Shown here piece after piece: positions 1 through 8,400 of a stretch of DNA of 64,000 bases; position 1 is the stretch's first letter; each line of letters starts with the position of its first letter. The notes under the pieces are model-generated. The model was given only the letters and a program-made list of their open reading frames with translations. It was not told the DNA's origin and did no database searches. The position numbers were made by a program, and so were the translations under genes. Source of the DNA: Allomuricauda sp. TY007 (GTDB taxonomy: Bacteria > Bacteroidota > Bacteroidia > Flavobacteriales > Flavobacteriaceae); NCBI RefSeq assembly GCF_010468565.1, contig NZ_WUEG01000008.1:62001-126000 (forward strand). Direction: 5' to 3'.

Positions 1-963
1 CCTCATTTTGGCTCTAGCTCGTTCTTTTTGCTCTTCGGATATAAATCGAAGCCCACCTTTAACCACAGCTTTTTGAGCAACCACATTGGTTTTACCAAAG
101 GCATCACCCCTGCTGGTCAGTTCATCATAATTCACAAAAGTTCCACCAAGCAGTACACCTGGATTAAAGGTTAGCAAATCCTCTCCCTTTACATCAGTGT
201 AAAATTGATGTAGAATTCGGGACATTTCAAAAATGGCACCTGCTCCTGTATTTTCACTAAAAACACCAGAGGAATGTGCACGTTTACCCTCAACCTCAAC
301 GGCCCATCCCGAGGACCCTCTTCTAGCAACAGTGGCATAGTTGAAGCCAGTGGAGGTTTCAAATCCCAAGGCAACATCGCTTCGCTTTGCGGCATCAATC
401 AAATCCTTTCTACTGATGGACAAAGGTTTACCTGTACTCTCTTCGTCCCCAGTAAAGGCTACAATAATCTGTGCATCATCCAACAGACCATTGTCCGTCA
501 ATGCTTTTAGGGCATACAGCACAATTACATCGCCGCCTTTCATATCGTTGCCACCCGGGGCATGGGCAATACTGTCGTTAACCATTTCAAAAGTTTGAAA
601 CGGACTATCTTCCTCAAAAACGGTATCCAAATGACCAATAAGTAGTAGCTTTTTTCCTTTTGGGCCCGAGGTTTCGGCAAATAAATGACCTGAGCGATTC
701 ATTTCGGCTGGCATTTCTATCCACTTGGTCTCAAATCCGATATTGTCAAAGGCATCTTTAAAAACCATCCCCACTTTTTTAACGCCTTCGGCATTAAGGG
801 TACCGCTATTTATGTTCACTACCCTTTCCAAAAAATCAATTGCATCGGAATTATTTTTTTCAATGGTCGAAACAATCTTTTTTTCGGTTCTGGAAAGTTT
901 TTGTGCAGTTATGGATGCAGTTAAAAGCAAAGCAAATAAGGTGGAATAATATTTAAATGTCAT
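1..963 (-). CDS. Exported M20-family metallopeptidase (3' end outside window)
   Basis: The reading frame opens at an ATG at 963 and runs off the left edge, so only about 320 N-terminal residues are visible. Residues 1-20 form a signal peptide (MTFKYYSTLFALLLTASITA, then Q), so the enzyme should act in the periplasm or outside. The zinc-peptidase M20/M28 fold is shown by GHLDTVF (metal His and Asp), APGGNDMKGG (bridging metal Asp) and FTGDEEST (catalytic and metal Glu). In known families this arrangement belongs to glutamate carboxypeptidase or acyl-amino-acid hydrolases. The dimerisation domain starts around the segment RRGSSGWAVEVEGKRAHSSG. The family is certain; the substrate is not. The next gene on the same strand ends 64 bp upstream, so the two may be co-transcribed. 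Confidence 0.9.
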   Translation of the reverse strand, partial: MTFKYYSTLFALLLTASITAQKLSRTEKKIVSTIEKNNSDAIDFLERVVNINSGTLNAEGVKKVGMVFKDAFDNIGFETKWIEMPAEMNRSGHLFAETSGPKGKKLLLIGHLDTVFEEDSPFQTFEMVNDSIAHAPGGNDMKGGDVIVLYALKALTDNGLLDDAQIIVAFTGDEESTGKPLSISRKDLIDAAKRSDVALGFETSTGFNYATVARRGSSGWAVEVEGKRAHSSGVFSENTGAGAIFEMSRILHQFYTDVKGEDLLTFNPGVLLGGTFVNYDELTSRGDAFGKTNVVAQKAVVKGGLRFISEEQKERARAKMR

Positions 964-1027
964 GGTGGGTTATTTTGTTTGACAAGTTATCAATTTAGAT
1001 TGAAAAGCCCACATGGGAAAATAGCTT

Positions 1028-2269
1028 CTATTCGAATTGGATGGCTTTTACCGGCGTTATTTTAGTGATGATGTACGATGGCACCAAAAGCATCAGCAAA
1101 CAGAGCAACATTACCCCGATATTCAAAAGTAAGATGGTTGGCATATCCATGTGCACGGGAATGTAGTCGATGTAATATTCCTCGGGATTCGGAAATTTGA
1201 ACATACGGTACTTATTCTGAAGAAAAATGAGTCCCAGACCTATGAGGTTGCCCCAAAAAAGCCCGATGGCGATCAAATAGGCAGCGTTGTACAAAAAGAC
1301 CTTTCGGATGCTCCAATTGGCAGACCCCAATGCTTTTAAAATTCCTATCATTTGGGTTCGCTCTAAAATCAAGACCAACAAAGCTGTGATCATGTTGATA
1401 CCGCCAACAATGATCATAATGCCAATGATCAGGGCAATATTAAAATCAAAAAGGCCTATCCATTCAAAAATGCGGTAATATTTACTTTTGATGTTTTGCG
1501 TATCCAAAACGGATACCGTTTTACCGTAGATTTCGTTGCTTTTTTCTTCCAATTGGTCAAAATCATCGATAAAAACCTCAAAATTACCAATTTGGTTTTC
1601 TTTCCATTTGTTCATCCGTTGAATGTGGCGAATATCCACAAACACATAAGTCTCATCAAACTCCTCAAAACCGCTATCATAAATACCAACGATCTTAAAC
1701 CTCCTATTGTTGGGCATTTTGGAGGCATCACCATCCCGAAGAAAAAAGGAAAAGAAGGTATCGCCAACTTTTAACCGTAATCTATTGGCCATTAAACTGG
1801 ATATGAGCACCTCCTCGTTCAGTTTACCGCCATAATCGGGCAATCTGCCCTCGACCAGATATTCTTTAAAGGTGCTCCAATCGTAATCGGTTCCCACGCC
1901 TTTGGCCAGCATACCTTCAAAAGTATCGGCTGTTCGGATAATCCCACCTTTGGTGGCCACCGCCTGTACGTGCCTTACGCCTTCTATATTCTTAAACTCA
2001 GGATAAAAATCTTGATTTATAGAAACCGGCGTCAGCGAAACCTCGGAATTGTTGTTGTCGAAATTGGAAATTTGGATATGGCCATTGAATGCGGCGACCT
2101 TTTCGCGAATTTTATTTTTTAGGCCGACACCCGTTGCAATGGCAATGAGCATCATTACCACACCGATTGCGATTGCAGCGATTGCAATTTTTATTATCGG
2201 GGCGGAAATACTAATTTTATGTTCCTTCCCTGTAACCAGGCGTTTGGCAATAAATAACTCTAAATTCAA
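1028..2269 (-). CDS. LolC/LolE-type ABC transporter permease (FtsX family)
   Basis: A 413-residue inner-membrane protein with the FtsX/MacB layout: one membrane segment near residues 25-50, a periplasmic domain of about 200 residues, then three membrane segments near the C terminus (around IGLFDFNIALIIGIMIIVGG, NAAYLIAIGLFWG and MPTILLLNIGVMLLCLLMLL). Family members work with a LolD-like ATPase to release outer-membrane lipoproteins. No such ATPase is in this window. The start is TTG: the usual N terminus of the family (MNLELFIAKRLVTGKEHK) begins there, and the nearby ATG is out of frame. The start lies only 3 bp from the divergent muramidase start, so promoters and leaders of the two genes must overlap each other's coding DNA. 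Confidence 0.88.
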   Translation of the reverse strand: MNLELFIAKRLVTGKEHKISISAPIIKIAIAAIAIGVVMMLIAIATGVGLKNKIREKVAAFNGHIQISNFDNNNSEVSLTPVSINQDFYPEFKNIEGVRHVQAVATKGGIIRTADTFEGMLAKGVGTDYDWSTFKEYLVEGRLPDYGGKLNEEVLISSLMANRLRLKVGDTFFSFFLRDGDASKMPNNRRFKIVGIYDSGFEEFDETYVFVDIRHIQRMNKWKENQIGNFEVFIDDFDQLEEKSNEIYGKTVSVLDTQNIKSKYYRIFEWIGLFDFNIALIIGIMIIVGGINMITALLVLILERTQMIGILKALGSANWSIRKVFLYNAAYLIAIGLFWGNLIGLGLIFLQNKYRMFKFPNPEEYYIDYIPVHMDMPTILLLNIGVMLLCLLMLLVPSYIITKITPVKAIQFE

Positions 2270-2272
2270 CGA

Positions 2273-3496
2273 ATGCCCATTTTATCTAAGATCAAAAGTA
2301 CAGTTTTATTGTTGTTTTTGGTGTTTTCATCATGCAAGGGACAACAAAAAGAGGCTATTTCTGCTTCAGAACCCTCAACCGAAGCACCTGCTCCCATTAA
2401 AGTGGCCGCTAATCGTACCGAAGTTTATCTCCCCCTTTTAAAAGGTAAAGCAGTAGGTGTAGTTGCCAACCCAACTAGTGTTGTTTTTAACGAACAAGGG
2501 CATACACATTTAGTGGATTCCCTACTTTCCTCTGGTGTTGATGTGAAGCAAGTTTTTGCCCCCGAACACGGTTTTAGAGGTACAGCTGATGCCGGGGAAC
2601 ATGTTAAAGATGGTGTGGACACCCAAACTGGCCTGCCCATAACCTCCCTTTACGGCAAAAACCGTAAACCTTCCAAAGAACAACTGAGCAATTTGGATGT
2701 CGTTGTTTTTGATATTCAGGATGTGGGAGTTCGATTCTACACCTATATCGCCACCTTACAACTGGTGATGGAAGCCTGTGCCGAAAATGATATACCCATT
2801 ATTGTTTTGGACAGACCCAACCCCAACGGGCACTATGTAGATGGCCCTACCATGATGAAAGAACACACCGGTTATTTGGGAATGAACACGATTCCGTTGG
2901 TCTACGGGATGACGATTGGCGAATATGCCCAAATGTTGAACGGCGAGGGGTGGTTGGAAAATGGCAGCAAAGCTGATTTAACGGTTATTGAATTGCAAAA
3001 TTATACACACGAATCCGAATATCATTTGCCTATTAGACCCTCTCCAAATTTGCCCAACCACACATCAATTACGCTTTACCCCAGCTTGGGCTTGTTTGAA
3101 GGCACCAATGTGAATGCAGGACGTGGCACCGAGTTCCAATTTCAACGTTATGGGACATCGTTTATGGATAGTACAGCCTATGATTTTAGTTATGTGCCCG
3201 AACCCAATTTTGGCTCTAAATATCCAAAAGAGGAAGGCAAGACATGTTATGGTCGAGACCTATCCAAAACCCCCAGAATGAACGAAGTGACTATGGAATG
3301 GATCATTGATGCCTACAACAACACCTTGGACAAGTCCAACTTCTTTTTAACAAGCGGTTTCACCAAACACGCAGGCACTCCCTTACTTCAAAAACAGATT
3401 GAGCAAGGTATGACAAATGAAGAAATCAAGGCCACTTGGCAAGCGGATTTGGCAAACTTTAAAAAAATACGAGCGAAGTACTTGATTTATGATTGA
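2273..3496 (+). CDS. Exo-beta-N-acetylmuramidase NamZ-like lipoprotein (DUF1343, GH171)
   Basis: A 407-residue lipoprotein. The N terminus has a hydrophobic segment ending in a lipobox (VFSSC, Cys21). The mature part carries landmarks of the DUF1343 family: APEHGFRGTADAGE, SLYGKNRKPS, VFDIQDVGVRFYTY, LDRPNPNG, RPSPNLPNH and GTNVNAGRGTE. Characterised members (NamZ of Bacillus and Tannerella) remove terminal MurNAc from peptidoglycan fragments, so a role in cell-wall recycling or salvage is likely. The length is normal for a single-domain member. Its start faces that of the LolC/E-like permease with a 3-bp gap. Family confident; exact substrate inferred. Confidence 0.9.
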   Translation: MPILSKIKSTVLLLFLVFSSCKGQQKEAISASEPSTEAPAPIKVAANRTEVYLPLLKGKAVGVVANPTSVVFNEQGHTHLVDSLLSSGVDVKQVFAPEHGFRGTADAGEHVKDGVDTQTGLPITSLYGKNRKPSKEQLSNLDVVVFDIQDVGVRFYTYIATLQLVMEACAENDIPIIVLDRPNPNGHYVDGPTMMKEHTGYLGMNTIPLVYGMTIGEYAQMLNGEGWLENGSKADLTVIELQNYTHESEYHLPIRPSPNLPNHTSITLYPSLGLFEGTNVNAGRGTEFQFQRYGTSFMDSTAYDFSYVPEPNFGSKYPKEEGKTCYGRDLSKTPRMNEVTMEWIIDAYNNTLDKSNFFLTSGFTKHAGTPLLQKQIEQGMTNEEIKATWQADLANFKKIRAKYLIYD

Positions 3497-3529
3497 TTTA
3501 AACGCTGACACGCCTGCCACTAGGCAGGA

Positions 3530-3702
3530 ATTGCACAAATACCCCTCTTTGTTCATTCTGATTTTAGCGAAGAATCTTTACGTCACCCTGAACTCGTTTC
3601 AGGGTCTCACTCCAATGGGATTCCGAAACAAGTTCGGAATGACGGTCAATAGTAATTGACACGAATTTAACAAATGTTTTGTCCTCTTGAACTTGTTCAC
3701 GT
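3530..3702. repeat. Cluster of REP-like palindromes
   Basis: Noncoding DNA behind the muramidase gene packed with short inverted repeats. One is CCTGCC-acta-GGCAGG near 3531. Another is CCCTGAACTCGTTTCAGGG near 3587, followed by a related unit ATTCCGAAACAAGTTCGGAAT near 3621. The flanking words gtcac / gaatgacg recur at other intergenic sites in the window. No open frame or promoter was seen. Confidence 0.75.
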
Positions 3703-4082
3703 CATTTCGAACCGAAACCCAATTGGTATTGGGTGGAGTGTGAGAAATCCATTTTATGAAGCTTGAGATTTCTCAATCGATGCTTCGCATCTCATTTCGA
3801 AATGACTTTTCATCGTCATGCTGAACTGGTTTCAGCATCTCATAGGAGTGGCACGGAATGACAATTTGTTTGTCTTTTTAAATTATCAAGGCCGTGGATT
3901 GGATTTAGAATCATTCGGATTGTCCCCTTGAGGGAACCTGAGAGGTGTTGTTGAAATATGTTTTTTGACACGAATTGCTCGAATTTTCCAGAATTGGATT
4001 TTCGTCATTTCGAACGGATGTGAGAAATCTGAGGTTAGCTGAGATTTCTCAATCGCCGCTTCGCATCTCATTCCGAAATGAC
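3703..4082. repeat. Composite repeat, copy A (inverted partner at 28824-29217)
   Basis: A mosaic of short palindromes whose whole module order recurs, reverse-complemented, at 28824-29217. The stretch 3783-3839 matches the reverse complement of the other copy with one mismatch in 57 bases by eye. Recognisable modules are TCATTTCGAAATGA, GATGCTGAAACCAGTTCAGC (reverse strand), ACGGAATGACAATTTGTTTG, an AATCATTCGGATTGTCCCC block and a GAGATTTCTCAATCG block present twice. The right end overlaps the stop codon of the neighbouring sterol-desaturase-like gene. No protein is encoded. Confidence 0.8.
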
Positions 4083-4916
4083 CTCTTGATTTTCTGTGGT
4101 CGGTCTACGATATTTATGAAAAGGCTGCTTTAGCAAACCTTTAATGCTGCTGTTCTCCTTTTCATCGGGAAAGGTATCCACTCCGTAAACAATATCTTTT
4201 ACGTCCATCGACATGTACGTACCAAATAATCTGTCCCAAATGGAGAAAATGTTTCCGTAGTTGGAATCGGTATAAGGTAACTGATAATGATGGTGGACTT
4301 TGTGCATATCAGGGCTTACAATAATCCAACTGATGACACTGTCCACCCTTTTTGGCAAACGAATATTAGCGTGATTGAACTGTGAGAACACCACGGATAA
4401 ACTTTGATACAGCATAATTATACCAATTGGCGCCCCTACAAGTATAACACCTGCCAAAGTAAATGCATATCGAATCAAACTTTCCAATGGATGGTGCCTG
4501 TTGGCAGTCGTGGTATCCACATTGTGATCGGAATGGTGTACTAAATGAACCATCCACAAAGGTTTTACTTTGTGTTCTACCCAATGGGCCGCATAAGCAC
4601 CTATCAAATCCAAAAGCATCACCCCGAGCAAAACATAAAGCCACAAAGGCATCTCTGGCAGCCAGTTAATGATACCAAATTGGTTTTCCACCGCCCAATC
4701 CGATGATTTTAACAACAAAAATGCCAGCGGAAAATTCACGATAATTGTGGTCAACGTAAAAAAGAAGTTGGGAACGGAATGTCGCCATTTTTTATAGGGA
4801 ACATTGAAAAGTGGTACCACACCTTCCAAAATCCAGAAAAAAGTGATTCCGCCCACCAAAATCAGGCTGCGGTGCCAAGAGGGAATGGTATCGAAATAAG
4901 AAATCAGTTGCTCCAT
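4068..4916 (-). CDS. Fatty acid hydroxylase / sterol desaturase family protein
   Basis: A 282-residue membrane protein with the di-iron histidine clusters of the family: HWVEH, then HLVHHSDHN with NRHHPLES, then HKVHHHY. Hydrophobic segments lie at about residues 18-38, 48-70, 90-110 and 150-180. Members hydroxylate or desaturate lipids and sterol-like molecules; the substrate here is unknown. The last codons (VISE and the TGA) come from the edge of the composite repeat that begins right behind the gene, so the repeat seems to have replaced the original C-terminal codons or stop. It is followed 21 bp upstream by the YkgJ-like gene on the same strand. Confidence 0.88.
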   Translation of the reverse strand: MEQLISYFDTIPSWHRSLILVGGITFFWILEGVVPLFNVPYKKWRHSVPNFFFTLTTIIVNFPLAFLLLKSSDWAVENQFGIINWLPEMPLWLYVLLGVMLLDLIGAYAAHWVEHKVKPLWMVHLVHHSDHNVDTTTANRHHPLESLIRYAFTLAGVILVGAPIGIIMLYQSLSVVFSQFNHANIRLPKRVDSVISWIIVSPDMHKVHHHYQLPYTDSNYGNIFSIWDRLFGTYMSMDVKDIVYGVDTFPDEKENSSIKGLLKQPFHKYRRPTTENQEVISE

Positions 4917-4937
4917 TCCTTCAAATATAGCAAATCA

Positions 4938-5432
4938 TTAAAATTTTATGGATTTTTTCATCTCCTCCACAATATTATATGCAGCAGGACAAATTGCTAC
5001 ATTTTTTAAGGTAAGGTTGGTTATCTGTTGGAACTTTTTTCTATCCGTATGCGGAAACTCGCGGCAGGCTTTGGGGCGAACGTCGTAAATAGAACAGTAA
5101 TTATCGACCCCTAAAAAAGTACAGGGCACACTTTGCAATACATAGTCGTTTTCTTCATCAACCCTTAAATATTCATCTATAAACTGGGAGGGCTTCATCC
5201 TAAAATATTTAGAAATCCTGTTAATATCAGCATTGGTGAACAACGGACCCGTAGTTTTGCAACAATTGGCACAGGTGAGGCAATCCGTGCGTTCAAATTC
5301 CGTTTCGTGCAGTTCCTGCATCGTATAATCCAGGTCTTTGGGAGGGCGCTTTTTTAACTTGGCAAAAAACTTTTTGTTCTCTGCATGTTTTTCCTTGGCT
5401 CTTTGGGGTAATTCTTCCAAAATTTCATCCAT
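4938..5432 (-). CDS. YkgJ-family cysteine cluster protein
   Basis: A 164-residue soluble protein with the family's metal-binding cysteines: CLTCANCC near residue 55, CTFLGVDNYC near residue 104 and DVRPKACREFPH near residue 120. The family is thought to bind zinc or an iron-sulfur cluster and has no settled function. The N-terminal third is charged and helical (QRAKEKHAENKKFFAKLKKR). It is probably co-transcribed with the sterol-desaturase-like gene behind it. Confidence 0.88.
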   Translation of the reverse strand: MDEILEELPQRAKEKHAENKKFFAKLKKRPPKDLDYTMQELHETEFERTDCLTCANCCKTTGPLFTNADINRISKYFRMKPSQFIDEYLRVDEENDYVLQSVPCTFLGVDNYCSIYDVRPKACREFPHTDRKKFQQITNLTLKNVAICPAAYNIVEEMKKSIKF

Positions 5433-5482
5433 AACAAAACAAACATTTCTTATCTATAATGTACCAAAGCTCTTATAAAACG

Positions 5483-5566
5483 TCATACTGAACTTGTTTC
5501 AGCATCCCACAACCAATAGCACTCAATACTTTATGATGAGACCCTGAGACAAGCTCAGGGTGACGT
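5483..5566. repeat. Facing pair of REP-like palindromes
   Basis: Two related units face each other: ACTGAACTTGTTTCAG near 5488 and CCCTGAGACAAGCTCAGGG near 5543, bounded by cgtca and tgacg. They belong to the same family as the units near 3587 and 3830. The rest of the 5433-5654 gap shows nothing convincing. Confidence 0.7.
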
Positions 5567-5663
5567 ACATTTTTATGTGCAGACAAACATTCAAGAACAA
5601 ACTTATCCATTTTAAGGCTTTCCAAACAATTAAAATCACACCTTTGTAAAATAAATGCGAAAC

Positions 5664-6374
5664 ATGGCAGATGTTTTTGGAAGGGCCCTATTGGATTATC
5701 AAAAAGGGGACTATACGGAGGACATTAAAACGTATTCATCTTTAGATGAAGAAGATGTAATACCCGTTCCCTATTTGTTCCGAGAGTTTGATGAAATGCC
5801 TAAAATTGAGCAAAAAGCACTTCAATTAGCTCGTGGAAAAGTCTTGGACATTGGTGCCGGTGCTGGAAGTCATGCCCTTTATCTACAAAACAAAGGATTT
5901 GATGTCACCGCCTTGGACAATTCTGAAGGATGCATTGCCGTTTGCAAGGAAAGAGGCATCCGTTCAACAGTTGTGAGTGATGTTTTGGATTATGCCAATG
6001 AACGTTACGATACCTTGCTTCTACTTATGAATGGCATTGGATTGGCAGGCAAACTGAACAATTTAAGCCGTTTTCTACTGCATTTGGCCTCATTATTGCA
6101 GCCCAACGGACAGATTCTGTTGGATTCCAGCGATATTGTTTACATGTTTGAACAGGATGAAGATGGTGGTTACTGGATTCCCAATGATGGAACCTATTAT
6201 GGCGAAGTAGTTTTTGAAATGGAATATAAAGGCCAAAAAGGCAAAGCGTTTGATTGGGTTTACGTAGATTTCGATACCTTGCAAAACGCTAGCGAATCCA
6301 ATGGATTGGATTGCGAACTTGTAATTTCTGGTGAGCATTTCGACTATTTGGCTAAGCTCACATTAAAGAAATAA
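5664..6374 (+). CDS. Class I SAM-dependent methyltransferase
   Basis: About 236 residues. The SAM-binding glycine loop is VLDIGAGAGSHALYL near residue 70, followed by the acidic strand end VTALDNSEG and a motif-IV-like LLLMNGIGLAGKL. The Rossmann methyltransferase fold is clear, but no substrate domain is recognisable. I start at the second ATG (MADVFGRALLDY); an in-frame ATG three codons earlier (5655) is possible. The gene appears to stand alone, with a REP-like palindrome pair upstream. Confidence 0.86.
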   Translation: MADVFGRALLDYQKGDYTEDIKTYSSLDEEDVIPVPYLFREFDEMPKIEQKALQLARGKVLDIGAGAGSHALYLQNKGFDVTALDNSEGCIAVCKERGIRSTVVSDVLDYANERYDTLLLLMNGIGLAGKLNNLSRFLLHLASLLQPNGQILLDSSDIVYMFEQDEDGGYWIPNDGTYYGEVVFEMEYKGQKGKAFDWVYVDFDTLQNASESNGLDCELVISGEHFDYLAKLTLKK

Positions 6375-6415
6375 TAGTTTCCGATGCGGAACGTTTTAGT
6401 ACATATTGACTTGTT

Positions 6416-7216
6416 ATGAAAAAAATTGCGCTTTACGCTTTATGTAGTTTTGGATTACTGATAAGCTGTTCCAAGGATTCGGATATCTCATCAGCGGATT
6501 CCACCATTAACATTGACAAATCTGGAAATCGCCTATCCACAGGGGCTTCTGCTAGAAACTTGTTATCCAATGATACTTTTGACAAACTTTTGATTGAAAT
6601 TGATTATGTCACCGGTTTTGCCCCCACCGCTGGAGCCATTGCCAATTTTGAGGAGTTTTTAAGGACGTACACCCACAAAGAAAACATTGAGCTTAAATAT
6701 ACTGCACTATCCTCTCCGGATGAAGAAACATTGACCCTTGAAGAAGTAGTTGACCTTGAAAATGAAAACAGGGACGAGTATAACAATGGCTCAACATTGG
6801 CCATTTATATTTACTTTGCCGATGCCCCTGCCGACAGCGACGATGATAGTGAAGGACTAGTAACCTTAGGAGCTGTGTATCGCAATACTTCCATGGTCAT
6901 TTACGAATCTACCGTAAAAAAAATAGCCAACAGCAGCACATCAGTAAGTACTGAAGAGGTTGAGACTGCCACGCTCTTGCATGAGTTCGGCCATTTATTC
7001 GGTCTGGTTAATTTGTCAACCCAATCCGTGAACGAGCACGAAGATCCCGAATCCGACAACCATTGCAATGTGGATGGTTGTTTAATGCGCTCGGAACTGG
7101 AATTTGGGTCTTCTTTGCTTAAACAAATGGAAAAAAATGCTTCCAAAGGCTTGGCTACCATTCCAGATTTGGGTCCCGAATGTATTTTGGACCTTCAGAA
7201 ATATGGGGGGCGTTAA
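6416..7216 (+). CDS. Putative membrane-anchored zinc metalloprotease (lipoprotein)
   Basis: A 266-residue lipoprotein with signal and lipobox MKKIALYALCSFGLLISCSK (Cys18). The zincin motif HEFGHLFGLVN lies near residue 190, giving two His ligands and the catalytic Glu; the Gly and following residues fit the HExxHxxG group. A Cys pair in DNHCNVDGCLMRSE follows and resembles the region before the Met-turn in matrixin-like enzymes. Acidic and Ser/Thr-rich spacers occupy residues 20-130. Upstream and downstream genes are unrelated. The protease call rests on the motif; substrate and third zinc ligand are unknown. Confidence 0.75.
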   Translation: MKKIALYALCSFGLLISCSKDSDISSADSTINIDKSGNRLSTGASARNLLSNDTFDKLLIEIDYVTGFAPTAGAIANFEEFLRTYTHKENIELKYTALSSPDEETLTLEEVVDLENENRDEYNNGSTLAIYIYFADAPADSDDDSEGLVTLGAVYRNTSMVIYESTVKKIANSSTSVSTEEVETATLLHEFGHLFGLVNLSTQSVNEHEDPESDNHCNVDGCLMRSELEFGSSLLKQMEKNASKGLATIPDLGPECILDLQKYGGR

Positions 7217-7225
7217 TCTTTTAGC

Positions 7226-7858
7226 TTAAGGAATATTCAAATACTTATGGGTCTGTAGGGAAACTTTCCATTTCGGATGCTTCATTACATAATCCACAAT
7301 TTGCGGAACCATTTTGTCACGAACACTCCATTCGGGTTGTAGGTAGAGTATGCAATCATCACTTACTTGCGCAGCTTGTTCCTCGGCAAAAATAAAATCG
7401 TGCTTGTTGTAAATAATGACCTTAAGCTCGTGGGCTTTTTTATAAATATCGCCCACGGGAAGTTTGTTTTTTTTAGGCGACAGGCAAATCCAATCCCAAA
7501 CACCCGTCAATGGATAAGCTCCAGAGGTTTCGATATGAATCTTCATGTTTTTGGCCTTAAGCCCTTGGGTCAATGGGCCCATGTCCCAAGTAAGCGGCTC
7601 ACCTCCTGTAATAACAATGGTATCCGAATATTTTTCAGCATTGGCTATAATACTATCAATAGGTGTTGGGGGATGTGTTTCGGCATTCCAACTTTCCTTA
7701 ACATCGCACCAATGGCAACCCACATCGCAGCCGCCGATTCTTATAAAATAAGCAGCCGTACCTTTATGGTAACCTTCCCCTTGAATGGTATAAAATTCTT
7801 CCATCAGGGGCAACATCAAGCCCTTTTCCACCAAATCCATCACGTTTTCTTCCATCAT
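7226..7858 (-). CDS. queE: 7-carboxy-7-deazaguanine synthase QueE
   Basis: About 210 residues of a compact radical SAM enzyme that contracts 6-carboxytetrahydropterin to 7-carboxy-7-deazaguanine for queuosine. The N-terminal signature PLMEEFYTIQGEGYHKG leads into the iron-sulfur motif GGCDVGCHWCDVKESW (C-x3-C-x2-C), with the SAM-binding TGGEPL further on. Typical of the short Bacteroidota QueE. Start uncertain: M at 7858 or 7855 fits homologues better than the upstream ATG at 7876. Convergent with the metalloprotease gene, 9 bp apart; the ridA-like gene lies upstream on the same strand. Confidence 0.92.
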   Translation of the reverse strand: MMEENVMDLVEKGLMLPLMEEFYTIQGEGYHKGTAAYFIRIGGCDVGCHWCDVKESWNAETHPPTPIDSIIANAEKYSDTIVITGGEPLTWDMGPLTQGLKAKNMKIHIETSGAYPLTGVWDWICLSPKKNKLPVGDIYKKAHELKVIIYNKHDFIFAEEQAAQVSDDCILYLQPEWSVRDKMVPQIVDYVMKHPKWKVSLQTHKYLNIP

Positions 7859-7891
7859 GGTGCAAAGATAATTCACTTCTATGGTTTGGCC

Positions 7892-8344
7892 CTATTTTAC
7901 GGCAATAACATCAATTTCTATGCTACCGTTGGCCGCAATGCCTTTAGCTGCAAAGGTGGTTCGAGCTGGTTTTTTGGTGAAATATTGGGTGTAAACTTCA
8001 TTAAAGGCCGAAAAATCATCAATATCGGCCAAAATCACGGTGCATTTTACCACATGCTCCAAGGTCATATCATGTTGTGCCAAAACGGCCTCGATGTTTT
8101 TAATGGCCTGTTCAGTTTCAGCTTTGACCCCGCCTTGAACAAGTGTGCGAGTCGTATGGTCCATCCCTATCTGGCCAGCCAAAAAGTACATATTACCAGC
8201 CTGTACCACATCACTAAAAGGAGCGTTTTGTTTTTTGGGCTCATGCGACTTATGGAAAATAATATCGGTGGTTTCTTGTGCATAGGAAGTGGCCATTGCC
8301 CCTCCCATCAAAATAGACAATATTGCATAGTGGAAAGGTTTCAT
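7892..8344 (-). CDS. RidA family protein with signal peptide
   Basis: A 150-residue YjgF/YER057c/UK114-family protein. The family core is complete: AGNMYFLAGQIGMD, the helix KAETEQAIKNIEAVLAQ, the conserved Arg in KPARTTFAAKG and the closing SIEIDVIAVK. Canonical RidA deaminates reactive enamines in the cytoplasm. Here residues 1-22 (ending ATSYA-Q) look like a cleavable signal peptide, so the protein should be periplasmic and its substrate may differ. It may share a transcript with queE, which starts 33 bp downstream. The HerA-like gene diverges upstream. Confidence 0.88.
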   Translation of the reverse strand: MKPFHYAILSILMGGAMATSYAQETTDIIFHKSHEPKKQNAPFSDVVQAGNMYFLAGQIGMDHTTRTLVQGGVKAETEQAIKNIEAVLAQHDMTLEHVVKCTVILADIDDFSAFNEVYTQYFTKKPARTTFAAKGIAANGSIEIDVIAVK

Positions 8345-8400
8345 AATCTCATTTTTAGTTTTGCTTAAAATTACCCTATTTTTATCGGAAATTGAACAGG

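Noticed and set aside
3886..4071. A 61-codon minus-strand frame
   Set aside because: It is made entirely of the composite repeat modules, and its codons are just the repeat words.
7367..8368. A 333-codon open frame on the plus strand opposite queE and the ridA-like gene
   Set aside because: It is antisense to two genes with intact family motifs and has no domain of its own; such long shadows are common opposite conserved genes.
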